A DNA stretch of 64,000 bases from Scleroderma bovista (taxonomy: Eukaryota > Basidiomycota > Agaricomycetes > Boletales > Sclerodermataceae). Under the pieces are notes generated by a model that saw nothing but the letters and a program-made list of their open reading frames with translations, ran no database searches and was not told the DNA's origin. The DNA lies in contig JAYMGJ010000282.1 in assembly GCA_037178675.1 (NCBI GenBank), forward strand, positions 1 to 64,000, given 5' to 3'. Positions 10,885 to 22,170 of the stretch are shown here, one piece after another. Within the stretch, counting starts at the first letter, position 1. Every line of letters begins with the position of its first letter. The position numbers and the translations under genes are program-made.

Positions 10885-11593
10885 ACCTATCCTTCTATGC
10901 TTATATCTGTACGACGCTTATTTTCGCAGTGACTTGCAACCAATGTATACCCAAATGTATGTAGGTTTTACCGTAATGTACCGTCTAAATTACGTTGTCG
11001 CTTTATTAGTCCCTAATGGGCCTTAAGTCTCGCTTTCCGACGGAGAGGACATATATAGCAGAGACCGATTCCCAGGCTGATTGGCGTGAACGGGCTAGCC
11101 TGGGAATCCTATAGTACATACAGGCTCGGCGAGTACTATACATTGAGACGACGATACGAGCGAGGAGACGATGTGCGCGCTATTAGGGTTATTGTGAGTT
11201 GATGGAGTGTGTGTTGGTGTGAGTGGGCGAGAAGCGCAAGTGGAGAATTTAAGAAGAAGAGACAGAGAGAGAGAGAGAACATCTTTATTTATATCCCGTG
11301 TAAGCAACAACAGAGAAAATCTGAGTAAGACACGGCTGGTTGGAGTGAGATTATCTAATTTCCACCTGTGTCCATGAAGCCCTAGAAACACCTCACTCGC
11401 ACTTGTAACCCCCCGCTACTGGGTTAACCCTAGTCACCAAACCAATTAGGTAACTGCCCATTAAAGGCTCCCTGACCACCATTAGAGGTTTGTCCCACCC
11501 GCCTGTTCCGACTGGCCAAAGAGGTGTGAATACTATTCTCGGACGGCTCACTTAGGTGGAGGTGCTGGTGGTGGCTGGTAAGTTAGTTTTTGG

Positions 11594-12523
11594 CTAGGAA
11601 GAAGAGACAGAGGCGAAAGGGGGGTCATGAACTGGGCGGCCGTGAAAAAGAAGTGTTTGAAGTAACGTGGGATGTTTGCGAATGTATCGCTGCCAAGTAG
11701 CCGAGGTCCAGCGACCAATGGCCTGGATTTGAGCAGGAGGGACACCGGCAGCAGCAAGGGAAGTGGCACCTCCTGAGCGCATGGAATGACCCCCAATAGA
11801 CCGGGGGAAGAAACGATGAAGACGATGGATAAACCAAGAGCGAGTTGGTATGGAGCCATCAGCCCGGATCCAGAGATAAGGATGGAGAGGGAAGAGGTCA
11901 TCACGAGCCAAAATATAGCGTTGAAACAAAGACCACAGGTCATCAGGTGAGTCCAAACGTTGAATAAGTACATGATCGCCTTCAAAAAGAGCATCTGTCT
12001 TCTGAGCTGGCAAAGTGAAGGCAAGGTGGTTCCCTGTAAGCTCAACTGAAAGCCGAGAGACCAAAAAGGCATATTGATGGAGATGAACTGCATCTGCCCA
12101 GACAAGATCATTAAGTCTGAGTAGGGCGAAGAAGCCACAGAAGAGTTGTGTGACCCAAAGAAGGTCATCATAGGTGAGAGGATGTTCGAGGGAAGAATAG
12201 GCATGAATGAGGTCTTCACGTGACAAAGGTAGTTTCCGCAATACGGGGCATGCAAAACGTCGCATGCAGCCACGCAAGGTGCGGCTTACCAACTCAGAAT
12301 CACAGTTGGCTCGAACAGAGGAGAAAAAGGGCTGGAGCCGATTGACAACCCCAGAGAGGTAATTCATCACCGAGCGAGGTTGAATATGGCTAGACAAATA
12401 GACAACGAAAAATGAGAGGGTGTCTGGAGTAGGCTCAACAGGAAAATGATGCATTTCACAGAAAGTTAGATAGGAATTGAGATGCGATGAGTAGGCACGG
12501 TTGGTGTTTTCACGAAGCGCCAT
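11594..12523 (-). CDS. Tyrosine recombinase of DIRS-like element
   Basis: 309-residue frame of the tyrosine recombinase (phage-integrase-like) superfamily, which cuts and rejoins DNA through a covalent 3'-phosphotyrosine. The N-terminal ~100 residues look like a SAM-like core-binding domain. In the catalytic domain I see Arg136 (FFALLRLNDLV), the HxxR box at His246-Arg249 (GHSMRSGG), Trp272 in the second His/Trp position (GRWTS) and Tyr280 (WQRYIRKHP), so the catalytic set appears complete. The frame stays open upstream of the ATG, so a longer N-terminus is possible. In such elements the enzyme integrates circular DNA. The element has no reverse transcriptase of its own, so mobility would need help in trans. 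Confidence 0.85.
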   Translation of the reverse strand: MALRENTNRAYSSHLNSYLTFCEMHHFPVEPTPDTLSFFVVYLSSHIQPRSVMNYLSGVVNRLQPFFSSVRANCDSELVSRTLRGCMRRFACPVLRKLPLSREDLIHAYSSLEHPLTYDDLLWVTQLFCGFFALLRLNDLVWADAVHLHQYAFLVSRLSVELTGNHLAFTLPAQKTDALFEGDHVLIQRLDSPDDLWSLFQRYILARDDLFPLHPYLWIRADGSIPTRSWFIHRLHRFFPRSIGGHSMRSGGATSLAAAGVPPAQIQAIGRWTSATWQRYIRKHPTLLQTLLFHGRPVHDPPFASVSSS

Positions 12524-12609
12524 TCCGAGCGCAACCGAGCGCTCGAAAGTGAGGCGCTGAAGGGACCAGGCTTCCCGTAAGGGTTGCCTAGCCTGGGGGG
12601 ATAAGTCTA

Positions 12610-13890
12610 TTACTTCGAGACAACCCCCAGCGCATCCCGAGGGGGTTTAGAGGTGGCAGGCCCTGTCCCTTCGCACCTAGGACATTCTGATCTGCGATGA
12701 TTTCCACGACAACCCCATCTGTCACAGCAGTGGGAAAAGAAACACTCTGACTCCGATTTGGTACACGTTCCACGGTTCCATTTATGGCAAGGATCGTGAG
12801 GTTGGCTGGTACTAGGAGCAGCACCAAAGGATGAATGCAACTGAGCTGAATGTGATCCCATACCAAAGGGGGAAAGGAACGCAGTGCGCAAGTCATCAAA
12901 GCTAGCAGAGTCAGTGATTCGCAGATGTCGTTGAACAGAAATTCGATTGCGGACAGCTCGATCATAATCAATTATGCATCCATGAAAGGCTGGGTCCACA
13001 GCATGGAATAGACGACCAAGAGATGTTTGGTAGTCAATAAATTCTTCGCGCCGTTGTGGAAAGGCAAAACCCAAAGCCTTTGCATACATAGTGAAGGCAG
13101 TGTTGTGGTCTGCAGCATTGCAGATAATCTTGCTTGGTTGAGAGACACGAAAGGAGAGTTCAACCTTGTCATCTATGACATGAGTTTGTTTGGGATCGAT
13201 TTCAGTGGTATGTGCCGTCTCGAGTACTTTAGCAAGATCGACATATTTCCACTGAACTAGGTTAAGCCACTGGCTTGGAGGGAAAGGAGGACACCCTGGC
13301 GTGGAGAGGATATTTTCAACAACAGATTTTGGATCAGAGGCGAAAAGCTCAAGTTGTTTGAAGGTTTCACGTATGTCAGCTGAGAGAGTACTAAGCTCAG
13401 TTGTTCGTCGTTGGTGCCAGGGAAAACACTTGGGATCCGGCTTGGTTTTGAAACGCTTTGCGGCAGGACGTTCCGACTCATCAGCTGACTTCTCAGCGCT
13501 AGCATCCGACTCTTCAGATTCTGGCTGAACATCCTCTTCTTCAGCTGGCCCACTTTCACGACTGGGATCAACCTCAGATAGAGTGCGACTCTCAACTCAT
13601 TTTCTTCGGCTCTCCTCCTGTTGAAAAGCTCGTTTCTTCGTACAACATACTTCCTCTATGATGTCAAGATAAACACCAAGGGCCTCTCCTAGATTCTTCC
13701 CCTTTCGAATGGAGGCTGAGCGACAAAGGATGTCGCGAAGTGATAGAATTGAATCAGCTTTAGATAGGACACCTCGTTTGCAAGATTCAATGGTTTGGTT
13801 ACATAACTCGACAGATTCGATGTCCGAGAGAAAGCCCTGTACTTCCGAAGAGGTAGCCGGAGCGTCAGACGACTGCTGAATAGATGACAT
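12610..13890 (-). pseudogene. gag-like gene of DIRS-like element, one in-frame stop
   Basis: One continuous minus-strand frame of 427 codons, broken only by a TGA at 13597-13599. The part before the stop (97 residues) is helical-looking. The part after it is acidic, then carries the conserved gag core and a Cys/His cluster near the C-terminus (CHKWNRGTC, then FFSHCCDRWGC, ending in RRSEC), a zinc-finger-like pattern usual in gag proteins of these basidiomycete elements. The gene lies just upstream of the recombinase. If the TGA is real the protein is cut short; re-start at an internal ATG or readthrough cannot be excluded. Confidence 0.75.
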
Positions 13891-14329
13891 GTAATGTAAA
13901 AATTATTGAGTCCGTTAGGGCGATGATGAAATATGATAGCACAAAAGCAGGTCTGACGAAACGATGAGAGCAGGTCAGCGAGAGGACAACCGAATAAAGA
14001 ACCAACCTACCTGACGAAACGATGGGAGCGGGTCAGAGGGAGGATTGGCACCTCCTGTACCACCGTTCGCCAGATAAGTCGACATGACGACACACCTGAC
14101 GCAATACATGTGACGAGGGCTCAGGTATCCCCCAATCACCCTGCCTTTCGGCAGGGGTCCCAACTATTAGGCCGCTAATCCGTCTTGGTAGCTCAACTGC
14201 CCATTAGCCTAGTAATAAACATAGTCTATACTCAACTAATTGGACCGAGGGAACAAAGGCTTAGCGATGGGACGTAGGAGATGATTTACTACCAAATACA
14301 ATCAGCTTGTTCGAGTTGAATGAGTCTCG

Positions 14330-14830
14330 TTCTTGGCGCTCTGGTCTTGCATTTGTGGTGTCTTTAAGGGACATAAAGTTTGGCATATTGGAGGGCCTTC
14401 AGGCGAGGAAGGTGACGTTCGAAATTGGGTGGCAGTGATTTTTTCTATGGTAAGGTATGTGGGATTCATCGGATCAACTCCTGGCGCATTTCATTATCAC
14501 TGGAGTAGAAAATCCGCCAGAGCTTGTTTGGGATTGCTACCTCATTCAGCCAGGTCCACAGGTGCTGAAGCCGCCTCGCAGGTATGTACTTCAGGAACAG
14601 CGTTCGAAAAAGCTTCTTGTTTGACAGAAAATACCTTCCCATCCTTATCACCATAGAAGTACAACCAAGACACACCAAAGTCATGAACAGCATTGAACGT
14701 GAATGGGGACTCGGGGGCTCAGGTTCATTCAAACGAATTGTCGGAGGAATCCGTAGATCCCTTTTCGCAAAATGGCAGAAGTACGCTTGTTCCACCTCAC
14801 AGACCATAAAGTGATGAGTACCCTGCCATC
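14330..14830 (-). pseudogene. FunK1 kinase remnant
   Basis: Minus-strand fragments match the C-lobe of the neighbouring FunK1 gene: a CEVEQ segment corresponds to ACEVESQ of the intact gene, and PIRLNEPEPPSP-like text corresponds to its DEAPTPPF region. The similarity then changes frame more than once and stops before the C-terminus. The HRD-containing part is missing. It is a truncated, frameshifted paralogue left next to the intact copy. Confidence 0.65.
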
Positions 14831-15178
14831 GACGACATTATTATCAAGTAAATAACGAATTTCACCATGACAAAGTATTGTGTGCGATGGATGACAGCAG
14901 CTGAAAAACATTTGTTATGGTTATTTCACCATGGTCTTGGCTCTTCAACCACTTGCCACTGCAAGTAAAATAGAATTGTGATTTCAATGGTGAACTAGTA
15001 CAATACTATGTCGCGGTCAGAGCGATCAGGATCATAGGCATTTAAACTTACGATAGGGGAACATTGTGTTGTGGCTGGTAGGCCAATGCACGCTTGGGGA
15101 GGCGGTAGGCCAATGGGGTTCGTTACATGCATGACCATGCAGGATTGAGCTGCAAGAGATAGTGACAGATCAAGAAAA

Positions 15179-17431
15179 TCACCAACTTGCCGCTAGACAT
15201 CTCTGCTTCGCTTGTTCGAGTTGGACGAGGTTTCCCTCTTCGCGACTAGGCTCCTTGCGTTTGTGGCAACCTGATGGGACATAGAGTTTGATACCCCCAG
15301 CGGAATTTACAGAGAGTTGTAGCGCCTGAATAAAAAAATCTGTGAGGCTGGGAACAAAACTCTTGTAATTGGGGGGTAGTGCTGCTTCTTCCATTCGAGT
15401 GTATGTGGCAGCCAGGCGCCGGCGCATTTGTTCAGTGAATGACATTACAGCACGGAAAGCTGTGGGCACGTTCTTGTCCAAACTGCTCGTCAAGCTCCCA
15501 AGTCGCGCTGCAGGTACGTAATCTGGGAATAGCGATCGAAAAGCTTGAGCCTGTTCGTCAGGAAACGCTTTTCCAGGCTCATCGACATAGAAATACATGA
15601 CCCAGGCCCAGACCCACCACAATGACTCGAGATCATGAATGGGATTAAATGTGAATGGAGGTGTCGGGGCTTCATCTGAATCATCTGTCTGAAGAGTTGG
15701 TTGTAGACTAAGTCGGGTGATGTCATGGAGGAGGTACTTTTGCGATTCCACTTCGCAGGCCATAAAGTGGTGAGTACCCTGTACAAACGTTACCACGAAC
15801 TCCGTCCCCAAGCAGATAATAAAACTCACTGTACGAAACTCGTGTGTCTTATCGGATTTCAATTTCTTTGCATACTCAAGGTCCCCAAGCTTCACTAAAC
15901 CTCCTATTCGCATGATGTTGCCAGGACTGATGTCACGGTGAACCCAACCTACACTGTGCAACATCTGAAGTGCTAGCAGCCGTTAGTTGGACAAAGCATT
16001 ATCATACGCAGATGTTCATACTTTTGGCCACATCCAGTAATATTTGCATGACGTCGCGGAGATCGCGAACGGCATATAGTGTCTCGCAGACTTCTTGGAA
16101 AACTATGCGCGTATGGATCCTATGGTTGACTTGGTAGTTCGCAGTTTGGCGCACCATCGGGTGAGATGACGTATTCCCTTTGCGGGGCTTGTCCGAGTTG
16201 GGAAGTTCTTCGGGGGGTATCTCATGCATTCTGCAATTAGATGGGGGATTTCTACCACGCAAGCTATTGAGGGTATTATCCTGGTTTTCCTTGATCATCA
16301 CATTGTTGACATGAAGAATAGTGAGAAAGCATTTCTTAGCATCTTGCGCCGCCTCTAGGCCCATCACCTTTACCATGTCCGCGAAGATATGTTTGAGAAT
16401 CGTATCTTCCCGGTCACGACACGAGTCTCTCCATGTATCCTTTATGACCACCTGCCTACGGTCAGGATCTGATTTAAGGTACCCTTTAAAAACCCAAGTG
16501 CCTCTGCCTGTCATGGCTTCCGCCCCGATATCCGAGAGGATTCCCGTAGTTACATATACAGATGGCCCATTGGGAGAATTCAGTGTGATCTCGTATTGCG
16601 CATGGCGGCCAACCCGTCGGATGGTTGGATCCCAGCCAAGCTCGTGGTCGTCGGCAAACGCGACTGCACAGAAAAAGCGAACGAGGTGAGCGGTATCCTG
16701 CTCATAAATGATTGGTTTTGCGCAATTGGTAACAACAGCCGAAAACTGACCCTTATAAAATCGAAGGGCTCAGACACCATTGTTACGGATCGACAAGTGA
16801 ACCACAGCCTCATGTTGGCGCCCTCGATCGTTACCCCAAGCGTGGAGCGTCTGCACGGGTCGCTGCGCATAATGTGATGAAGGCTCCAGATTAATTTCCG
16901 CTCATCCTACCCCCAGGTCAGTCGCATACGACCTAGGCCCTATAGTATCGTTCAACCTACATCCTGCCTGTCTTTTTCAGTATCAAATTTCTTGAATTCA
17001 AAAGGAACCGCGATATCATCCCAAGAATCTCGTGATTCGGCGTCGAGAGTCGAAATACTCCTCTTCTCCTTCAACAGCAGGTAACCATCTGGTTTGGAGG
17101 TGTTCATCCGCTCGGAAACAGGTACCGAATTAGGCTTCTGGATGAATTCGACCTTTGCACTGGTCATAGTATCTTCCTCGGCCTGCGCGATTACTGCATT
17201 AAAAACATTACAGAGGCGCTGGTAGTAATCTGCCTCGTTCGCCGAGTCCTTATTGGGGGTCGATTGATATTCGTGCCATTTTCCGGATAATATATGTCCT
17301 GATGCTTGCAGTGCGCGCTCTTGAACGTCAATACCTGGAGGCAGGGGGGGCAGGACAGCCGAGTTGAAGTAATCGAGTGGCACGATAGGAATTGGCCCGA
17401 GGTCCTTGAGTACAGCTGCTCTACCGCGCAT
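15179..17431 (-). CDS. FunK1-type fungal protein kinase
   Basis: Five exons on the minus strand: 17431-16961, 16906-16751, 16697-16022, 15972-15830 and 15778-15179, with introns of 54, 53, 49 and 51 bp. All junctions have GT..AG and the sum is 682 codons, giving 681 residues. Kinase hallmarks: a VVIKD lysine motif, an HRDISPGNIM catalytic loop, and a GDLEYAKK segment at the place of the DFG motif. The N-terminal part (VPFEFKK, a HHIMRSDPCRR segment, SEPFDFIR, ELGWDPT) is characteristic of FunK1, a kinase group expanded in multicellular fungi; individual substrates are unknown. An in-frame extension upstream of 17431 runs to about 17558 after a possible acceptor, so the true start may lie in a further 5' exon. 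Confidence 0.85.
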
Positions 17432-17840
17432 GAGATCCCCCGTGCGATATGAGCGCGTACTTGTATTTCGTGAACGAGGAACAGTGTCCGGTGTGTTCGA
17501 TGATGGAGCAGATGGAGGTGGCGTCGTAATACGATGGCTGGCAATGTCGAATAGGATCTAGAAAAGGTTTCAAGTTGTGTAAAACATCTACGGTTCGCCA
17601 AGCTTGTTAGAGTGCAACCTACAAAGATGGTGGGAGATGAAGTTCAAACGTTCACACGCAAGCTTAAATACACTATGTACTTACACCAGCAGCCGTGGCA
17701 AACAGTGTGAACCAGTTGAAAACATTTCACGAACACGGGAACGGAAAACACATGTACACATGTACACATAGCAGTGTATAATAGTGGACTCCCTTGGTGC
17801 TGTGGACAATGGGTAATGCAGCCACACAAAAAACTACATA

Positions 17841-20800
17841 TTAGACTCCGATATGCATGAAACAAACCCTCTGTTGCAAAGGAATTTTATTTCCCAAGAG
17901 GCTCATCGTCTTCTGCAATGCCTCAGCGATTTGTGGATACTCGGCGTTACCCGACACTTCGAACAAGTTATCATAAAATGCCGAAGCGATCTGGTGCCCA
18001 TACTGGTCATCAATTACCCCGAGGGTAGCGATGATGCTTGGAAACCCAGTGAAGTACAGGGCAGCAGTAATATGAATCGCTTCATCTGGAATATCATCAA
18101 CAATGGAAGTGGACGAGGCCGACAGGAAAGCAAAAAAAGAATTCGCCAACTTGCTCTTGACAATCTTGTTGATGGTTAGACGGCCGTCATGCAAGACGAG
18201 TGCCGATTCAAATGGTTGCTTTGGATTAATGTTGTGCTGGCAAGCGAGATGGATCCAATATTTATTTCCAAGAACTCCGGTGACACTCTCGACGGTTGCT
18301 GCTTCACCCTCGATGTGGGTGCAAGTTGTTTTCTTGTCAATGCTTTCCGAACGTGCGGCAAGGACCTCTAACTTCTGCCTAACAACCACTAGATCTTCCT
18401 CCGGTAAAGTTCCCCTGCACCTACAGCAACGAAATGGGATAGATTTTCAGAGATACGGCTTGAAGCGTGCTTCCTGCCCTGGATGAGTGCAGAGAGCAAA
18501 GGAGTGTACGACGAAATGTACGCGTCCGCCAAACTCGTGTTGTTCGCTGCGTAGGATGCAGCGGCATGCAAAGGCAACGACATGAACTCAGCACTGGGAC
18601 ACCACCAGATACGTGACGACGGAGATGCAACACCCTGTAAAACACGTATAATGGGATTGACCACAAGATCCCGTAGTTCACATAAGACCGTCTCCAAGCG
18701 AATTGCCCCCTTTTCCTCGCCATGAATGGTGCTCGGTTCGTCAGTTTCCTCTGTGTACAGAGAGTTTTCACGGGATACATCAACAACAGTTGTTAGAGAC
18801 CTGAAATCGGATGCTAGACGGGAAACCTTATCCATCTTGATGTTCAATGGGATATGCACGGGATCATAGGTGGCCAGAACAATAAGCGCATCACATGTAT
18901 GGGAACTGGCGTTGACTATAATGACGGGGCCATCCCGTGCGGCGGCCCTAAGGTCAGAGAATGGTAAGGGGGACAGAAAGTTGGAAAAGTCGGGTACCTC
19001 GCGGATGCGAGATATAAGATCGTCCAGTTGTGACATTAAAGCGCGGGTCTCTGGTGTTTGTAGGTCTCCTGGTTTATCGAACAGGTCTTTGAGCTGCTCG
19101 ACCAGTTCTTCGTATTCTTCTGCGAGTGTAGGCTCAGCATGTTCTAGTGCAGAGAAGTCATCTCGCAACAGACGAAGTCGGCTGAATTGATTCCAGAATA
19201 CCATGCGGCCTTGATCAAGCAGCTCAGCTGCGGTTGTCGGCATGCCATGGCGAAGACAGTACGAAAAAGCATCCCTAGGGATTGAAGACATCGCCTGCTT
19301 TACTCGTTGGAACTGCTCCACAGACGGCGGTACGGATGTGATATGGCGTAAGATGAATTGGAGCGCAGTCCGATAAGCAGTCAGACCCGACTCATGCTTG
19401 AACTTCTCTGCAGCAGAAACCCATGATCGTGTTGCCTTCACGTCGTCGAGAGAGACCGATAAAGGAATCTGTGATAACTCAGAATAGAGTCTAAAAGCCT
19501 CGTCCAAATCCGTTGTGTGCCCATGGACTTTGAATCTGGTTAAGAGACTCTCTGCGAGCTCGCGGAGACGTGGAAAATCGGCGATGATGACCATGTGGAC
19601 GAAGATCCAGAGCAGCTCTGTGCAGATCGATTGCCTCGTCAAGGTCAGCGATCTTGAATCGGACACAAAGCGCTGTCGCAAGCCCAGCTAAGCCCTCGGA
19701 ACGATTAGGATGACCTTCAGGACGAAGAACTAATACCTCTCGATAGAGCCTGACAGCCTCATCTAGGTCTGATGATGTTTTGTCACGATCATATCTCATC
19801 TCAGTGCACAAGGCAAGGTTAAACAGAGAGGCGGATCGGTGGGCATGACCATCAGAGTAGAGTTCTAGAGCGGTTTGATGAAACACAATTGCCTCGTCAA
19901 GGTCACGCGCTATACGTTCACGTTGATATCTGGTCTGAAGACCCACTGCAAGGTTATTGATCAATGTAAGTCGGAAGGATGATCTAAGGGACAGAGTTCC
20001 TCGGCTTCTTGAAAGGCAAAAATAGCCTCATCCAGATCTGATGCGATATCCTGGTGATAAAAACGGGTCTGGAGGGTGGCAACGAGGTTGCTCAGGTTTA
20101 TTGGTTGCGACCAGTGGTCACGAGGATGAAGGTCCACAGCTGCACGTTGCAGAGGAACGGCTTCGTCAAGATCTTCTGACGTGCTTTTGCGTTCAAACCT
20201 GAGTTCGAGGCTGGTCGTGAGCTCATAAAGAGAATCAGCTCGATCCGGGTGCCCGATGGGACGGAGATCCAGTGCCTCTCGATGCAGACTGATGGTCTCA
20301 TCGAGGTCAGTGAATTCACCTTGACATTCGAACCTGCGCCGAACTATCCGCAAGGGCTGAGAGGCACTTCGATCGATAGGGATTTCCATCAAGACGAATC
20401 TCCAATGTACCTCGTTGCAGTCGGATAATATCGTTCAAATCACTGGCATCCTTTCCACCCTCGTATCTGAGCAGAAGGCTTGTTACAAGATTGTCTATTG
20501 AGGCAAGATGGCAGGGGTGGTCCAGGGAACGGAGTTCCAGTGCGGCACGCCCAAACTCGATAGCCTCATCAATATCAGAAGCTACGCCTCGTTCCCTGAA
20601 TCTGGTCTGGAGGCTGATGGCCAGATTGTTAAGTGTCACAGAGCGGTACACATGACCAGGTGTACGGACATCCAAAGCTTGCCGACCAAGTAGAATGGCC
20701 TCGTCGACGTCTGATAGCGCGCTTTGTTCCTGGTGCTCGTATTTTGTTTGGAGGCTAGCAGCTAAATAATGGAGAGTTGAGGAATAATCGGGATGGTTGG

Positions 20801-21084
20801 AAGGTAACAGGTCGAGAGTAATGCGATGTAGGGATATGGACATCTCGATGTCAGTTATCTCATTCTGTTGCTGAAATCGGAAGCTCAGGCTAGTCGCGAT
20901 GTTGTAGAGACAGACCGATCGATCTGGATGGTCAGGGGGGGTACAGTTCTAGGGAATTCTGATAATAGGCGATTGCATCGTCGAGGTTGGATAGCACATC
21001 CTGCTCCCAGAAATCAAGATTTGCGATTTCATTAGGTGGGTTGAATTCTATCGCTGCGGAGTAAATCCCGATCGGCTGCGCCAT
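17841..21084 (-). pseudogene. TPR-CHAT protein, frameshifted
   Basis: Minus strand. The N-terminal two thirds is a row of ~40-50-residue TPR-like repeats with the pattern DLDEAI..x..AL.L.P..HP.R...L.NLA..L..RF. A helical region follows, then a CHAT domain (caspase-like protease fold) with SLPLHAAASY, SALVLHDGRL and PDEAIHITAAL. The frame is broken at least five times: in a C7 run near 20940, near 20350, near 19965, near 19565 and near 18415. No plausible intron explains these. In the CHAT domain the usual CHG histidine position reads Gln (18237-18239, followed by His) and the SAC cysteine position reads Ser (18114-18116), so the protease pair appears lost. Proposed start is the ATG at 21084. 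Likely a dead gene. Confidence 0.75.
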
Positions 21085-21189
21085 AAGGGAAATACAGTGC
21101 TGGGAAGTACAAAGGCTTAAACAGATGTCAGTTGAAAGGATACAGATTAACTTCAGCACAAAAGAGAAGCCTCACCTGATGAAGGTCTG

Positions 21190-22170
21190 GATCAGAGGTT
21201 AAGTTTGTGGCTCGAGGCTAGTAGATGAGCTGACGAGTCCAAAACATAAACGGATAGCGGGCGAAAGGGCGTAGAAACGAAGGACTCGAAACTCACAGGC
21301 TTAGCGACACGATGCAGTGTGAACTGAGAACTTTGTACTAAATGAGCGCTGGCTGGAGTTAACTTGGGCCGCCTGGCTCAGTAACACTTGCGCGCGTCCG
21401 GACTTTCAATCAGAGTCCGGATAGTACACTGCCAGGACCGATGCCATGCACGGTGCAGCATCCTTGAAGGGCATTCCGGAGCACAAATCATCGACGCCAA
21501 CTGACTGTCCGATCCGCGGTTTCGTCCCAGGACTTACTTGTCGCCATCGAACTTGATGATGATAGTCGGTGAGATATATGTCTTTCCATGACCGAAACTA
21601 ATCTCCCCAGGGCAGACCTTGAAAGATTCGATGGAAGACAATGAGTCGTTCCCCCGAAACCCCAATAACACCGATGATCATTGCGCATGTTCACTTCTGT
21701 TCGTGTACCACTGGGATGATGCATGCTAAGGCGACTGTATGTCCCAGGATTCATTTTTTCCGCGAACGCCATCACTTCTCAACTTTCTTGATAAATACTT
21801 ATGGACCAGCTCATCCGGAGCCGCGAGACTCTTTTACCTTCATATCGGATGAGCTGGCTCCAGTTACGTTCACAGATGCAGGGGCAAGTTTCACTCAGGG
21901 TAGTTGCAGTATTTCTATGCTGTCTGAGAAAGATGTTCAATGCCTGTGCGAATTGCTGCTTCGAGCTGGGATAGAAGGCATATCGGTGAGCTCGGAACGT
22001 TGAACCCTCATCGACTTCGACTATCCTCAACAAAAGTGCAGCTCCATTCGTACATTGGTCTCTTCTTGCGCCGCGTTCTGACGATTTCCGGTACGTTCGC
22101 AGCCACATTCTGCTCGACACATACACATGCAGCCCCCCCTGCAGTCTGTAACCTCAACGTCGCATCCCGC
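21190..22170. other. Unassigned stretch between TPR-CHAT pseudogene and inverted repeat
   Basis: Contains overlapping short frames on both strands, such as 21641-22003 plus and 21488-21775 minus, with no family I recognise. The right edge (about 22100-22215 plus) encodes a C-terminal tail ending LIDRFTTDETEYY that has a counterpart on the minus strand near 31671, so part of an unknown gene may end here. Confidence 0.4.

Larger units (their letters stand above)
9532..10986. repeat. Tandem segmental duplication, unit C (truncated)
   Basis: Third copy of the unit, holding the upstream region, the DUF6699 gene and only ~100 bases of downstream sequence. Similarity to A and B stops near 10986, just before the DIRS-like element. 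The truncation point therefore coincides with that insertion or a rearrangement beside it. Confidence 0.75.
11004..14217 (-). mobile_element. DIRS-like tyrosine-recombinase retroelement, no reverse transcriptase
   Basis: On the minus strand a gag-like frame (13890-12610) is followed after ~86 bases by a tyrosine recombinase (12523-11594). This gene pair is typical of DIRS/Ngaro-type retroelements of basidiomycetes, which normally also carry a reverse transcriptase and RNase H; these are absent here. Imperfect inverted ends are visible: tattagtccctaatgggc at 11004-11021 and gcccattagcctagtaata at 14199-14217. A related patch (aactgcccatta) sits inside at about 11452, as expected for DIRS-type termini. 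The left part also has a perfect 12-bp inverted repeat (11067-11078 with 11097-11108) and a GA-rich run near 11257-11280. Exact ends are uncertain. Confidence 0.65.

Noticed and set aside
11257..11280. GA-rich run as a regulatory or CRISPR-like repeat.
   Set aside because: It is a short simple-sequence tract with no spaced repeats.
16690..16755. Premature stop in the FunK1 gene (GV then stop then ALRF).
   Set aside because: A 53-bp GT..AG intron at 16698-16750 removes it and restores SEPFDFIRDTAHLV, which fits the family.
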